Positions 33,945 to 42,989 of a DNA stretch of 64,000 nt are shown piece after piece. How positions within the stretch are numbered: the first letter of the stretch is position 1; each line of letters begins with the position of its first letter. Location of the stretch: the NCBI RefSeq assembly GCF_021440085.1, contig NZ_JAKCPW010000011.1, positions 62,001-126,000 on the forward strand. Direction: 5' to 3'. Below the pieces are notes generated by a model. The model worked only from the letters and a program-made list of their open reading frames with translations. It was not told where the DNA came from and did not search any database. The position numbers were made by a program, and so were the translations under genes. This stretch comes from Dyadobacter sp. CY261. GTDB taxonomy: Bacteria > Bacteroidota > Bacteroidia > Cytophagales > Spirosomataceae.

Positions 33945-34706
33945 TTAATATGACTCATATTCAAAAGTGCTCGTAGCAAATCCCGCAGTCATGCGCTTGG
34001 TGACCCAGCCTTCGGCATTGTATTCATACTCATTCGAAACATCCGTAATTTCCGAAGTAATATGATTAGTTATCCGGTAACTAACGGTATTGTTGCTGCT
34101 GGTAGGACTGGTTAAAAAGCCTTCGGGGTAAAAACTGAATGTATTCTTTTTATCATCAAAAGTTAAATTGATGGTTGTGGTTATCAGCACGTCGGCACTA
34201 TCGTAGTGTTTGATTTCAACGATTTGTCCTGCACTATTCAAAGTGTAGACGTCCGTGCCGCGGAACAGCGAACCATTGTCCCAGAATTCGACCTCCGTGA
34301 CACCGTCGACTGGGTAGGAAAAATACCAGATCCCGGAAGTGCAGGTAGGTCCGCCCACACAGTACTTTCTGATCCTGCTAATCCGGCCGTCCGGCCCTCT
34401 CAGAACTTCATGTCCCAAGTCGTTAAATGGTGCCGGAAGGTCCTCAACAGCTTCCGCCAGACGGTTGTCGGGGGTGTAGTCAGTGAAGCTTATTTGGTAA
34501 GGTGTGATCATCAAAGCGGGCACGAATGTCTCTGTTGCCAGCCTGTTCATGGCATCATAGGTGTAACTGTATGTCCCGTACCCGGCCGTCTGCCGTTTCA
34601 CGAGCCTGACCCTCCCTGAGGGGATTTCGTGGTCACTCAGGTTACAGCCCGACAGAACAATGAAGAAGGAACATATGATGAGTAAAATCTTCGTCTTCAT
34701 AGCCAT
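33945..34706 (-). CDS. Lipoprotein with YD-repeat-like beta hairpins
   Basis: Lipoprotein of 253 residues; lipobox VLSGC (Cys at residue 21). Start chosen at 34706, where ATG overlaps the stop of the upstream gene (TAATG); Met at 34700 is an alternative. The chain has several strand-turn units of the YD-repeat kind (YGTYSYTYDAMNRLATETF, RGPDGRISRIRKY, EYEYNAEGWVTKRMT), as in RHS-like or DUF4595 proteins of Bacteroidota. No toxin domain follows. Coupled to the lipoprotein gene upstream; function unknown. Confidence 0.7.
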   Translation of the reverse strand: MAMKTKILLIICSFFIVLSGCNLSDHEIPSGRVRLVKRQTAGYGTYSYTYDAMNRLATETFVPALMITPYQISFTDYTPDNRLAEAVEDLPAPFNDLGHEVLRGPDGRISRIRKYCVGGPTCTSGIWYFSYPVDGVTEVEFWDNGSLFRGTDVYTLNSAGQIVEIKHYDSADVLITTTINLTFDDKKNTFSFYPEGFLTSPTSSNNTVSYRITNHITSEITDVSNEYEYNAEGWVTKRMTAGFATSTFEYESY

Positions 34707-35389
34707 TATTCGCCTACGGTGGTGGTAATCCTGATGTAGGATTCAGCAACGTCCCCTATGAGACTTGGATGCTCGTCGAGTGCTGCGGAAGTAGCATCGT
34801 TGTAAATTAGAAAGGCGGTCAGGCCCAGAAAGGCCTTTGGCTTGACACCCGACATGGTGTTGTAGAGCTCGTACCTCGATGGAAGCTCAAAAGTGATTTC
34901 CGTGGTGGCGCCCACCGGTATCGATATTGCAACCGGACTTCCGGTAACGGCGCTTTCGCCAGGCGTCGTGAGTGCAAGGGGACCGGAAACGTGGCTGGAA
35001 TAGACCAGCAAGTACCCCGCCGAAACCGGGAATGAAGGACTGGCCAGCCTCTTGACCGTAGCCTTCACATCGAAGATGAGTGACCCGATTTGCCCGGCCG
35101 TGCTGGCACCGGGATTGGAATCCATCTTCGCCTTCGACCGGCTCAGCGCTATGGCCGGGCTGCCGGGCGTAACCTCGCCCAAAACAGAGTTATCTTTTGC
35201 ATAAAACGTCAGTTTCTCGATTTTGAACTCACAGGGATAAAGCCGTGGGCTGCCATTGATTTTCAGACAAGCCGATTCGGGATCGTTGGGGATTCCAGGT
35301 ACTTCGTGATCGGTGCAGGAGAGCGCTACGGCCAGTAAACTGTAAATAAGCGCAAACAGGGTGCGGACATAAATAGTATTGCTTCTCAT
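34706..35389 (-). CDS. Lipoprotein of unknown function
   Basis: Lipoprotein of 227 residues. Hydrophobic leader ending in AVALSC (Cys at residue 25). The mature part is beta-rich with an acidic start (TDHEVPGIPNDPESACLKIN); two Cys near 41 and 53 may form a disulfide. No family recognised. Its stop overlaps the next start by one base, so it is co-translated with the YD-repeat-like lipoprotein. The shared N-terminal phrase (C-x-x-DHE-x-P) in both proteins suggests they arose as a pair. Confidence 0.65.
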   Translation of the reverse strand: MRSNTIYVRTLFALIYSLLAVALSCTDHEVPGIPNDPESACLKINGSPRLYPCEFKIEKLTFYAKDNSVLGEVTPGSPAIALSRSKAKMDSNPGASTAGQIGSLIFDVKATVKRLASPSFPVSAGYLLVYSSHVSGPLALTTPGESAVTGSPVAISIPVGATTEITFELPSRYELYNTMSGVKPKAFLGLTAFLIYNDATSAALDEHPSLIGDVAESYIRITTTVGE

Positions 35390-35459
35390 TTCCTTCTATT
35401 GTTAAGAGTACGACGATAGAACAATAACTTATTGATACTCAAACTAGAAAAAAGAAATG

Positions 35460-35565
35460 ACAAGTCCACAGATTCCGCTGCGGACTTATTGTCCGGTAAA
35501 AGGATTGACTAAATCCCAGTTGGTAGACAATCTCATCTACCGATAACGATGTCGCGGCACTTCCG
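35460..35565 (-). pseudogene. Remnant of an AraC-family DNA-binding domain
   Basis: About 30 codons read LSVDEIVYQLGFSQSFY followed after a deletion by ISPQR, matching the second helix-turn-helix and closing motif of AraC regulators (compare SLKEIAFDLGFTDASYFSRF in the gene at 30700). No N-terminal half or start remains. It lies between the second SusD gene's terminator and the lipoprotein operon, and may be what is left of a local regulator of the 37-40 kb SusCD pair. Confidence 0.55.
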
Positions 35566-35587
35566 CCGATCTTCTGATATCTTTCAT

Positions 35588-35629
35588 AAAAAAGTGGGCT
35601 GTCCCGGTAATTGGAACAGCCCACTTTTT
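35588..35629 (-). terminator. Intrinsic terminator of the second susCD operon
   Basis: Perfect 14-bp arms (35589-35602 and 35616-35629; AAAAAGTGGGCTGT against ACAGCCCACTTTTT) with a 13-base loop, ending in a T run on the minus strand, 13 bases past the SusD stop. Confidence 0.88.
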
Positions 35630-35641
35630 CAATCCAAATAA

Positions 35642-37189
35642 TTAATACCCCGGGTTTTGTTCGAGATTCGAGTTCACGGCAATCTGCGGACTTGGTATCG
35701 CATATACCAGCGTTTTAGGATCCGGATCGGCCGGTTTGATCTGTCCTGCTTGCAGGAATTTACCAAAACGGATCAGATCCTGTCTTCTCCAACCTTCCCA
35801 ATACAATTCTCTCGCACGCTCGTCCAGGAGGCCGTCCAGGTTCAGGGTTGTCAGGTTTGCTGCGCTCCGGTTGGTACGGATGGAATTCACGATTGCGAGG
35901 GCGTCGGCTGCACTTCCAGGCGTTCCGCCACGTAAAATTGCTTCCGCTTTCATCAGGAGCACATCCGCATACCGGTACACTACCCAGTCATTGTTTCTCT
36001 GGCCTTTGGAAGCGTAATCAAAAGGATATTTGATCACCCGAATTCCGGCCGTTTCCAATGTGGCACCGCTGGTCCGGATGGTAATCTCTTTCGAGAAAAC
36101 CAGAGGCTGGGTTGCAGGATTTCTGGCATTCAACGGTTTGTTGGTTACCCAGCTGTACTGCTGTCCTTCCAGAAAACCGGCGTTTTGGATCTTGTAACCC
36201 TTGCTGCGGTTGGAAGTCGTATCGGCCGGATAGTTGTAATAGATCCCTCTCCTTTCGTCCCCAGCCGCAAACTTATCATAGTAGTTGGAAAGCGTCGCCC
36301 AACCATTCCACCCGCCTGGGGTCATGTTATAGTGCGATACAGTCCAGTAGGCCCTGTCAACGCCTCCGCCTCTCACGCCTTCTTCATTATAAAGCGTAAA
36401 AATGTTTTCGGTGGATTTGACATTATTGTCCGGAGCGAAATTATCAAAATATTTGCCCGGAGCCGATATCGTATAGCCGGTGATCTCATTAGCGAGTGCA
36501 ACAACTTTACTCATGTCAGCAGCGTCGAATGTCGGGCTTTGTCTGTTCAAAAATACTCCCTTGTTCAGATAGAGCTTCATCAACAGCGTTCTGGCTGCAT
36601 TTTTATTTGCAACGTATGCAGGACCGGTGGCAGGCAGATCGTTCAGGATCGCATTCACTTCCGATATAATGAAATCTACGGCTTCCTGTCCTTTGAGTGT
36701 TTTAGGAAGCTCGCGGAAATCTTCCAGGCTCTCGCGGTAAGGCACCACACCCCACAAATCCAGTACATCAAACATAGCCAATGCGCGGATGAAACGGGCT
36801 TCGGCCGCCTGCTGGGCGGAAGGCGCATAGCGCAAGACATTCGATGCCTGGTAGATTGCGGTAAGCAACCCGCCAAACGTGTTGCTCATGTAAGAGTTAT
36901 CGGCATTCCAGGTATGCAGGTGAATGGCCCTGTGGGTACCATTATCGTCCCAGTCGCCCCCACGTGTAGGCGCTACCGCCGCATCCGTAGAAAGCTCTTG
37001 CAAACACCACCGGTTGTCTTGCTGGTAAGGGCCATTCAGTGAAGAATAGGCGCTTATCAACAGCTCCGCCGGATTAATATTACCAGTTGTACCTTTTTCG
37101 AGCGCACTGCCGAGTTCTTCGTCCAGGTCGGTGCAGGAAAAAAGCAGTGCGCAACTCAGAACTGCCGCACAATATGATTTAAGTTTCAT
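35642..37189 (-). CDS. SusD/RagB outer-membrane lipoprotein, second locus
   Basis: Surface glycan-binding lipoprotein, 515 residues; lipobox LLFSC gives Cys19. Canonical SusD family: TPR-like helices (EARFIRALAMFDVLDLWGVV, with the family hallmark VPYRESLEDF), then DFIISEVNAILNDLPATG, and the C-terminal RARELYWEGWRRQDLIRFGK motif. It follows the susC gene by 20 bases and ends in a strong terminator. This pair has no sigma/FecR genes, hydrolase or sulfatase beside it; an AraC remnant lies just beyond the terminator. Confidence 0.94.
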   Translation of the reverse strand: MKLKSYCAAVLSCALLFSCTDLDEELGSALEKGTTGNINPAELLISAYSSLNGPYQQDNRWCLQELSTDAAVAPTRGGDWDDNGTHRAIHLHTWNADNSYMSNTFGGLLTAIYQASNVLRYAPSAQQAAEARFIRALAMFDVLDLWGVVPYRESLEDFRELPKTLKGQEAVDFIISEVNAILNDLPATGPAYVANKNAARTLLMKLYLNKGVFLNRQSPTFDAADMSKVVALANEITGYTISAPGKYFDNFAPDNNVKSTENIFTLYNEEGVRGGGVDRAYWTVSHYNMTPGGWNGWATLSNYYDKFAAGDERRGIYYNYPADTTSNRSKGYKIQNAGFLEGQQYSWVTNKPLNARNPATQPLVFSKEITIRTSGATLETAGIRVIKYPFDYASKGQRNNDWVVYRYADVLLMKAEAILRGGTPGSAADALAIVNSIRTNRSAANLTTLNLDGLLDERARELYWEGWRRQDLIRFGKFLQAGQIKPADPDPKTLVYAIPSPQIAVNSNLEQNPGY

Positions 37190-37209
37190 GAATTCTTTGT
37201 TTTAATTAA

Positions 37210-40200
37210 TTACAACGAAAAGTTTACGCCCAAAAGGAATGTTCTTGCCGATGGGTACGGAATGTATTCGATTCCAAGGGAAGGAATTCCGCCGCTGGAC
37301 CCATCGGTATTCACTTCGGGATCAAACCCTTTATAGCCTGTCAACACAAACAGGTTCTGTCCTGTAAGGGAAATGTTCAGATTTTTGAACGCCTTTCCGA
37401 TGTTCCCTACCCGATAGCTCAGGGTGACGTTAGACATTTTCATGTAATCGCCCTTTTCCAGATAGCGCGTTGATGGGGCCGCGGAGTTGGATGTAGCTTC
37501 TTTGATATCCTTGTTGAAGAATTCTTTGGCGATATTTTTGGTAGACAAGTTATTAATACCCAAAACAGTCGCGAAAGTATTGTTGAACAGGTAATGTCCA
37601 AACGCGCCGTTCATGTTCACAATCGCGGAGAACTTCTTATACGTTACATCCGTAGACACACCCAAAAGGTATTTCGGGTTAGGACTGTTCACATAAAATT
37701 TGTTCTGAGCCGGGTCTACCGAAGTACTCGCCGTGCCGTCCGCTCCTTCGTACATGCTGGTTCCTGTTGCAGGGTCCAGACCCGCGTATTTAGCCAGATA
37801 CCAAACGTTGAGCGGCTGACCGCTTACCATCCTTTGTCCCAAAACGCCCGAAAAACCTTGACCTCTCAATGCAGCGGTTTCGTAAAACCCTGGCAGACCG
37901 GATACACTGTTTTTCAAATACGTCGCATTGGCCGACAGGTTCCAGGTCCAGTCCTTTGTTTCCAGAATCGTTCCGGTCAACGCCAATTCCACCCCTTTGT
38001 TTACCACTTCTCCATCCAGGTTAACCCAGATTTTCCCACTTGGTGCAGGTTGGGCAAGTGTTCTCTCAAACAAACCATCGGTTGTTTTCTTGTGAAACAC
38101 ATCTAATGAACCGACGATTCTCGACTGGAACAAACCAAAGTCGATACCTCCGTTAAATGTTTCGGAGCTTTCCCATCTCAGATCCGGGTTTCCGAAGTTG
38201 GCCTGGCTAATGCTTTGAACGTCAAAAACATACCGGTCTCTCGAAGCGCCTGAATCAAACTCGCGGTTACCTGTTTTACCCCATCCCAAACGAAGTTTCA
38301 AATTGTTCAGGGTGCTGTTTCCTTTCAGGAAAGATTCATTGGAAACGTTCCAGGCGAATGCCAACGCAGGGAAATTTGCGTATTTGTTATTTTCCCCGAA
38401 CTTGGTCGAACCATCTCTCCGGATAGTACCGGTAAACAGGTATTTATCCAGGTAATTCAATCCAACCCGTAAAAACAGGGATTGTAGCTGGTTAGTAGGT
38501 GATTTATAAGAGTTTACCCCGCGGTTACTGGCCACCGAATAGTTCAGGTAATCGTAGAAATCGAGGCCGACATCCGTAAAACCGCTACCGCTCAGAGAAT
38601 TCCAGCTATTGGCATAATCCAGGTATTCATAACCTGCCACTGCATTGATATTCAAGGAAGTACTTATGTCCTTATTGTAGCTAAGGGTGTGGGTAAGTTG
38701 CTGGTTTGTCTCGGAATTATTTCCAATGAAAGCAAATCCATTCCTTATCTGCGCGGGATCGATCATGCCTCTTATGTACCTTCCTTTTCTCGTACCAGTC
38801 TGCCGGGTAATGCTGTAAACCATCTTGTATTCCAGATCGTTGGTGATCTTGTAGGATGGCGCGATGCTGGCCACTGTCGTATTAACCACGGCAATGTCCT
38901 TGTATGCCCGTAACGATGCCAACGGGTTAATAGTTGAAGGGCTTACGTAGGTTAATGAATCACCATTCACCTTCAATGGACGAGTTGGGTTCCAGGTTAA
39001 GGCCTGTGAAATAATGTTTCCTTCAAAACCAACGCCTACGTCGATGGGAGCAAGATTTTCGTTCGTTTGCGTAAACAATACATTAAAATCCAATCCCAGT
39101 TTTTTACTCTCGAGGAACCTGAAACTGGTGTTCAGGCTGGCGGTGTACTTTTTCAACCTTGATGTTTCAATGATCCCCTTCTGGTCCATATACCCTGCTG
39201 ACACCCGGTATTTACCATTGTCGGTACCACCTGTGATCGCCATTGAATAGTTTTGAACCGGGGCCGCTCTTGTGATTTCATCGAAAGCATTGACATTTCC
39301 GCCGAAGTCAGCACCAGCCAGATCGTTCGGTGCGTAGAATTTCACAGCGTCCCTGAATTCATCGGCATTTAAAACTTCCGGTTTTCTTAGCAAGCTCGAT
39401 ACACCTGTCGAAGCGTTGAAACTGACCGTTGGTGCTCCCGACGAGCCCCTTTTTGTGGTGATGATCACAACACCATTGGCACCACGCGAGCCGTAAATAG
39501 CTGTTGCCGAGGCATCTTTAAGGATGTCCATGCTGGCGATGTCGTTCGGGTTCAGGTATGCCAGCGGGTTACCGCCATCCGAGCCGAAGCCGCCGCTTCC
39601 GCCCGGACGGGCCGAGCTGCCTGAAAGCGGGATTCCATCCAAAACAAACAAAGGGTTGTTACCAGCCCGGATCGAGGAATTACCCCGTATCCTTACCGTA
39701 GTTGCTCCGCCAGGCTGACCGGTGTTGTTAATAACCATGACGCCCGGCGTGCGGCCCTGGATCAACTGATCGGGCGCTGTAATGACACCCTTGTTGAAAT
39801 CCTTTGGTTGCAGGGAGACGACGGAACCCGTTACATCCTTTTTCTTAACGGACCCATAGCCGATCACCACAATCTCTTCCAGCGCTTTCACGTCGTCGTT
39901 CAGCACAACATCGATGGTCGTTTCACTTCCTACAACAACTTCCTTGGATGAAAACCCGATAAAACTGAACGCCAGGGTGGATGCAGGCGGGGCAGAAATC
40001 ACATAGCCCCCTTCCATGTCCGACGAGGTTCCTTTGGTAGTCCCTTTTATGGTAATGGCAACACCCGGCAAGGCATTCCCTTTTGAATCAGTCACTTTTC
40101 CCTTGATGGAAACATCCTGGGCATATACATTGCTATTTAGCAAAGCACACAACATTAATATTGCGCCCATCCATTTCATTCTGGAGTGCGCGGGGTTTTG

Positions 40201-40248
40201 CACGTACTTTTCGTCGGGACGATAAAGACGTAGAATTAAATTCATCAT
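37210..40248 (-). CDS. SusC/RagA TonB-dependent receptor, second locus (no STN domain)
   Basis: Outer-membrane receptor of 1012 residues. Met at 40248 starts a long N-region; the signal peptide proper is at about 24-43 (MKWMGAILMLCALLNSNVYA). A carboxypeptidase-regulatory-like domain follows (about 46-120, IKGKVTDSKGNALPGVAITI), a TonB-box-like EEIVVIGYG at 124-132, the plug to about 260 (NPLFVLDGIPLSGSS) and the barrel ending in aromatic LLGVNFSL. It lacks the STN signalling domain of the receptor at 3610, which agrees with the absence of sigma/FecR genes here. Substrate unknown. Confidence 0.95.
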   Translation of the reverse strand: MMNLILRLYRPDEKYVQNPAHSRMKWMGAILMLCALLNSNVYAQDVSIKGKVTDSKGNALPGVAITIKGTTKGTSSDMEGGYVISAPPASTLAFSFIGFSSKEVVVGSETTIDVVLNDDVKALEEIVVIGYGSVKKKDVTGSVVSLQPKDFNKGVITAPDQLIQGRTPGVMVINNTGQPGGATTVRIRGNSSIRAGNNPLFVLDGIPLSGSSARPGGSGGFGSDGGNPLAYLNPNDIASMDILKDASATAIYGSRGANGVVIITTKRGSSGAPTVSFNASTGVSSLLRKPEVLNADEFRDAVKFYAPNDLAGADFGGNVNAFDEITRAAPVQNYSMAITGGTDNGKYRVSAGYMDQKGIIETSRLKKYTASLNTSFRFLESKKLGLDFNVLFTQTNENLAPIDVGVGFEGNIISQALTWNPTRPLKVNGDSLTYVSPSTINPLASLRAYKDIAVVNTTVASIAPSYKITNDLEYKMVYSITRQTGTRKGRYIRGMIDPAQIRNGFAFIGNNSETNQQLTHTLSYNKDISTSLNINAVAGYEYLDYANSWNSLSGSGFTDVGLDFYDYLNYSVASNRGVNSYKSPTNQLQSLFLRVGLNYLDKYLFTGTIRRDGSTKFGENNKYANFPALAFAWNVSNESFLKGNSTLNNLKLRLGWGKTGNREFDSGASRDRYVFDVQSISQANFGNPDLRWESSETFNGGIDFGLFQSRIVGSLDVFHKKTTDGLFERTLAQPAPSGKIWVNLDGEVVNKGVELALTGTILETKDWTWNLSANATYLKNSVSGLPGFYETAALRGQGFSGVLGQRMVSGQPLNVWYLAKYAGLDPATGTSMYEGADGTASTSVDPAQNKFYVNSPNPKYLLGVSTDVTYKKFSAIVNMNGAFGHYLFNNTFATVLGINNLSTKNIAKEFFNKDIKEATSNSAAPSTRYLEKGDYMKMSNVTLSYRVGNIGKAFKNLNISLTGQNLFVLTGYKGFDPEVNTDGSSGGIPSLGIEYIPYPSARTFLLGVNFSL

Positions 40249-40694
40249 AAAAAAATTAGTTAGCGTTTGTTAAAAATGGTTAGAATTCAGGCCCTTGGCC
40301 GGTGGTTAGATCTGATCATGCATCGTTTAAGTTTTGGTTTTAGTTAGATATTAAAGGTCAAATTACCGGCTCTCGGGCGTGGGAGTATGCCGACCGTCCC
40401 GGCACGAAACTGGCTGATCATGCAAAGTGGAATTGTACAATTTATGCCACTATATCCCAGCTCCTTAAACCGATAAAAACAGCAAAAATTACGGTCAAAT
40501 AAATTGCATTTTTTCGAGAGATAATAAAATTAATCGATTTAACCGCTGGTAAATTAATATAAATAGTTTTGATAATGCAATAAGAAAACTCCAAAAACAG
40601 ACCTCTTTCGCAACTATTTCTTAATTGCTGGATTTTATCAAAATATTGTACAAAATTGACATTCGAGAAGTACAAATGCACTTGGTAAAAGCGC
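40249..40694. other. AT-rich gap upstream of the second susC gene
   Basis: No gene I can support. It must hold the susC promoter, but no full TTG-N19-TAnnTTTG match was found. An 84-codon open frame at 40442-40696 (minus) has no family features and an AT-driven composition, so it is not called. The terminator of the VOC gene closes the gap at 40695. Confidence 0.6.
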
Positions 40695-40727
40695 AAAAAA
40701 GCCTGTCCAATATATTGAACAGGCTTT
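40695..40727 (-). terminator. Intrinsic terminator of the VOC gene
   Basis: AAAGCCTGT and ACAGGCTTT (40698-40706, 40719-40727) form 9-bp arms; the loop sequence CAATATATTG is itself palindromic, so almost the whole element is symmetrical. Six T follow on the minus strand. It lies 40 bases past the stop at 40767. Confidence 0.82.
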
Positions 40728-40766
40728 CAAAGTATTTTGAATATTATTAATGAAGACAGGCCCAGC

Positions 40767-41120
40767 CTACCGGGCCCAGACCGCAAGTTCATTCTGGTCG
40801 GGATCGAGGAATTGAAAGCGTCTCCCACCAGGAAATTCGAAAATATCCTTCACAATGATGCCCCCTGCTGCCAGGACCTTTGCCCTTGTTGCTTCGAGAT
40901 CTTCCGAATAAATAATGACCAGAATACTACCTCTGACCGGTACTCCGGAAGTGAAACCGCCGTCGACATAATCTCCTTCAAAGGCGCTGTAACCCGGACC
41001 GTAATCAGTAAAAACCCATCCAAAGCTTTCTGCGTAAAATTGTTTGATACGTGGAATGTCCCCGGAGAGGAATTCGATGTATTGTACCTGCTCGTGTTTT
41101 TCTCTTTGATCTGACCCCAT
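40767..41120 (-). CDS. VOC-family (glyoxalase-like) protein
   Basis: Small cytoplasmic protein, 117 residues, of the vicinal oxygen chelate superfamily, with one beta-alpha-beta-beta-beta module pair. Visible family elements: QYIEFLSGDIPRIKQFYAES, FGWVFTDYGPGYSAF, then EDLEATRAKVLAAGGIIVKD and the closing RRFQFLDPDQNELAVW. Members include glyoxalases, dioxygenases and resistance proteins; this short, metal-ligand-poor form is usually of unknown role. Divergent from the outer-membrane beta-barrel gene at 41210, with a terminator downstream. Confidence 0.88.
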   Translation of the reverse strand: MGSDQREKHEQVQYIEFLSGDIPRIKQFYAESFGWVFTDYGPGYSAFEGDYVDGGFTSGVPVRGSILVIIYSEDLEATRAKVLAAGGIIVKDIFEFPGGRRFQFLDPDQNELAVWAR

Positions 41121-41152
41121 TTCGCTAAATAAATTTTTAACAAACTACCGGT

Positions 41153-41160
41153 TACATTTG
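41153..41160 (+). promoter_or_regulatory. Candidate -7 element of the beta-barrel gene
   Basis: TACATTTG matches TAnnTTTG, 50 bases before the ATG at 41210. No TTG is found at 17-23 bases upstream, so this is the -7 half only. Confidence 0.45.
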
Positions 41161-41209
41161 ATTTTTTACTTTCTTGGCACTGCTTTAATTTAACCCATTC
41201 CACATAGCC

Positions 41210-41926
41210 ATGCAAATATTTGGAAAATTTTTCAAAGCCTCAATCCTTACAATTGCGTGCTTTACAGCCCGTAATGAGGCTAATGCACAACTAAGCCTCG
41301 GATTAAAGGGCGGCATAAATTGGAGTAACCTGAACGTGAAAGAGGATGGCGGAACTTCATTTGATTCGCGTGTGGCTCCTAATTTTGCTGTACTTTTCAA
41401 CTACCAACTGGGCCCGTCATTCAGCATTCAGGCAGAACCGGGATTTTCGGGTAGGGGCGCCAAAATGGAGGCGGAAATTAAGACGGACCTCATCCAGCAA
41501 ATCCCCTATCGGATCGTTAGCCACGGTACTTTAAAATTAAGTTATTTCGAGTTGCCGCTGTTAGCCCAATACCGTCCGCACTTGTCTGAAAAACTGGAAG
41601 CTATCATCTCGGCAGGCCCTGAACTGCGCTTCCGTACTGCTCCGGTTAAAGTAAAATCCACCACCACAACCTACGTAAACGGTGTGGTTTCAGAGTCGGT
41701 AACGAACACAGAATCGAACGACGACGCAGTCGAGAAGTTAGATGTGGGGATGGCTTTTGGCGCGGGCGCAGCCTATTCGATCAGTAAATTCAAAGTATTC
41801 GCCGAAGCGCGCTATCATCTTGGGCTTCGCAATATAACCGCAAGCAATCCGGATGCGGTAACGAAAATTTATAACCGCGGCGCTTCTGTGGTGCTGGGCG
41901 TAACCGTGCCGCTGTTGAACAGATAA
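41210..41926 (+). CDS. Outer-membrane beta-barrel protein, PorT-like
   Basis: Protein of 238 residues with a signal peptide ending near residue 25 (TARNEANAQ). The mature part has eight or so amphipathic strands of the outer membrane protein beta-barrel (PorT/OMP_b-brl) kind: LSLGLKGGINWSNLNVKED, APNFAVLFNYQLGPSFSIQA, SYFELPLLAQYRPHLSEKLE, KFKVFAEARYHLGLRNI, and a closing GASVVLGVTVPLLNR. The family is common in Bacteroidota; exact role unknown. A broken hydrolase gene follows 26 bases downstream. Confidence 0.85.
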   Translation: MQIFGKFFKASILTIACFTARNEANAQLSLGLKGGINWSNLNVKEDGGTSFDSRVAPNFAVLFNYQLGPSFSIQAEPGFSGRGAKMEAEIKTDLIQQIPYRIVSHGTLKLSYFELPLLAQYRPHLSEKLEAIISAGPELRFRTAPVKVKSTTTTYVNGVVSESVTNTESNDDAVEKLDVGMAFGAGAAYSISKFKVFAEARYHLGLRNITASNPDAVTKIYNRGASVVLGVTVPLLNR

Positions 41927-41952
41927 ATAATCATTGTCAGGAGGCACCAGCA

Positions 41953-42457
41953 ATGAAAAATCTTCCCCTTCATATCCCTGCGATTGCTCTTTTGATATCC
42001 TTCAAAGCAGCTAACGCCCAGGAACGGTTTGTCAACGTTGGAGGTCATCAGTTTCATGTTTACACCAAAGGTGACGAAATGCTGTATGAGCGGCTTTACA
42101 AGCCTGTAAGGATCGATTTCACTTCGTTTTTGCCCGTCGAGTGAGCAGCAGGTACTGACAGCTTTACGGAAAACCGACTTCTCTGAGGTTTCAAGCTTAC
42201 CGCTGCCTAATGTTCCCATTTATTTTCTGATAGGGGGCAAATTTGAAGTACCGCCCGATCGCCGAAGCACGGAATATAACCACCTCCAATTTTTCGAAGT
42301 TCTTACCAACGTCAATATTGAACGCTGGAAAAAAGTTATCAATACTTCCTCCAAGGGCGGGATGTTGTGGTATCTCTCCAATAGCGGCCATTACCTGCAT
42401 CGCGACGATCCCAAAGTGGTGATTGCTGCGGTAAGGATGATGATGGATAAAAGATAG
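41953..42457 (+). pseudogene. Degraded secreted alpha/beta hydrolase
   Basis: The first frame gives a signal peptide and the start of an alpha/beta hydrolase (MKNLPLHIPAIALLISFKAA, then FVNVGGHQFHVYTKG) and stops at 42144. A second frame (codon phase of 42140) picks up with a hydrolase C-terminus: LTALRKTDFSEVSSLPLPNV, PIYFLIGGKFEVPP, and SNSGHYLHRDDPKVVIAAVR holding the catalytic-type His, ending at 42457. The middle of the enzyme, including the nucleophile elbow, is missing, so there are a deletion and a frameshift. The gene is dead. Confidence 0.82.
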
Positions 42458-42535
42458 TACTACTTTACTATTGCTTTTTTAAGGAATATCAGTTAGTATT
42501 ACTATTACGTTGAACCTTCGAACAAGAATTACGCG

Positions 42536-42979
42536 ATGCGCAGTATTTTATTAATCACCGACAATATTCGGGCAAAATCCGCCATGCTCATCCTGCTGAA
42601 AGACGGTTTTAACGCTGCTTTTGTGCAAGATATGGGCTTTAAAAAGGCTGCGTCATTTCTTGAAAGCAACCCCGAGCCAGACTTAATTATTTACACGTCG
42701 GACCTGAATTCGACCGAGACGTACAGCGACTTCCTGAACATAAAAGCATTGGCTCCCAAGGCCAAGATATTGCTTTATGCAGCCTTTATTACCACTGGCC
42801 CTCATTTGTTCGACTACCTGGCGGCTGGGGCCAACGGTCTACTTTCTCTCGAAAGCAGCACAGCCGAGCACCGAAGAGCCCTGGACACTGTCATGCGCGG
42901 AGATTCGTTCATCGATGATCGTTTGAGAAGTGAGATGCTTCTATTGAGCAAGCAGCGATACGTCGACGGAACTTATTGA
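42536..42979 (+). CDS. Stand-alone pseudo-receiver (response-regulator-like) protein
   Basis: Protein of 147 residues with the CheY-like order of strands and helices: MRSILLITDNIRAKSAMLIL, PEPDLIIYTSDLNS, KAKILLYAAFI and YLAAGANGLLSLESS, like the receiver of NarL-type regulators. At the place of the phosphorylated Asp (after PDLII) there are Tyr-Thr and the next Asp is two residues late; the conserved switch Thr/Ser is Ala. It therefore probably does not take phosphate. The LuxR-type DNA-binding domain is absent. No kinase gene lies beside it. Confidence 0.7.
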   Translation: MRSILLITDNIRAKSAMLILLKDGFNAAFVQDMGFKKAASFLESNPEPDLIIYTSDLNSTETYSDFLNIKALAPKAKILLYAAFITTGPHLFDYLAAGANGLLSLESSTAEHRRALDTVMRGDSFIDDRLRSEMLLLSKQRYVDGTY

Positions 42980-42989
42980 AGTCAGGCAA

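Noticed and set aside
33945..34706. RHS toxin
   Set aside because: Only a few YD-like hairpins, no long repeat shell and no C-terminal toxin domain or immunity gene.
40442..40696. 84-codon minus-strand frame upstream of the second susC
   Set aside because: AT-rich, low-complexity composition, no homology, ends next to a terminator of another gene.
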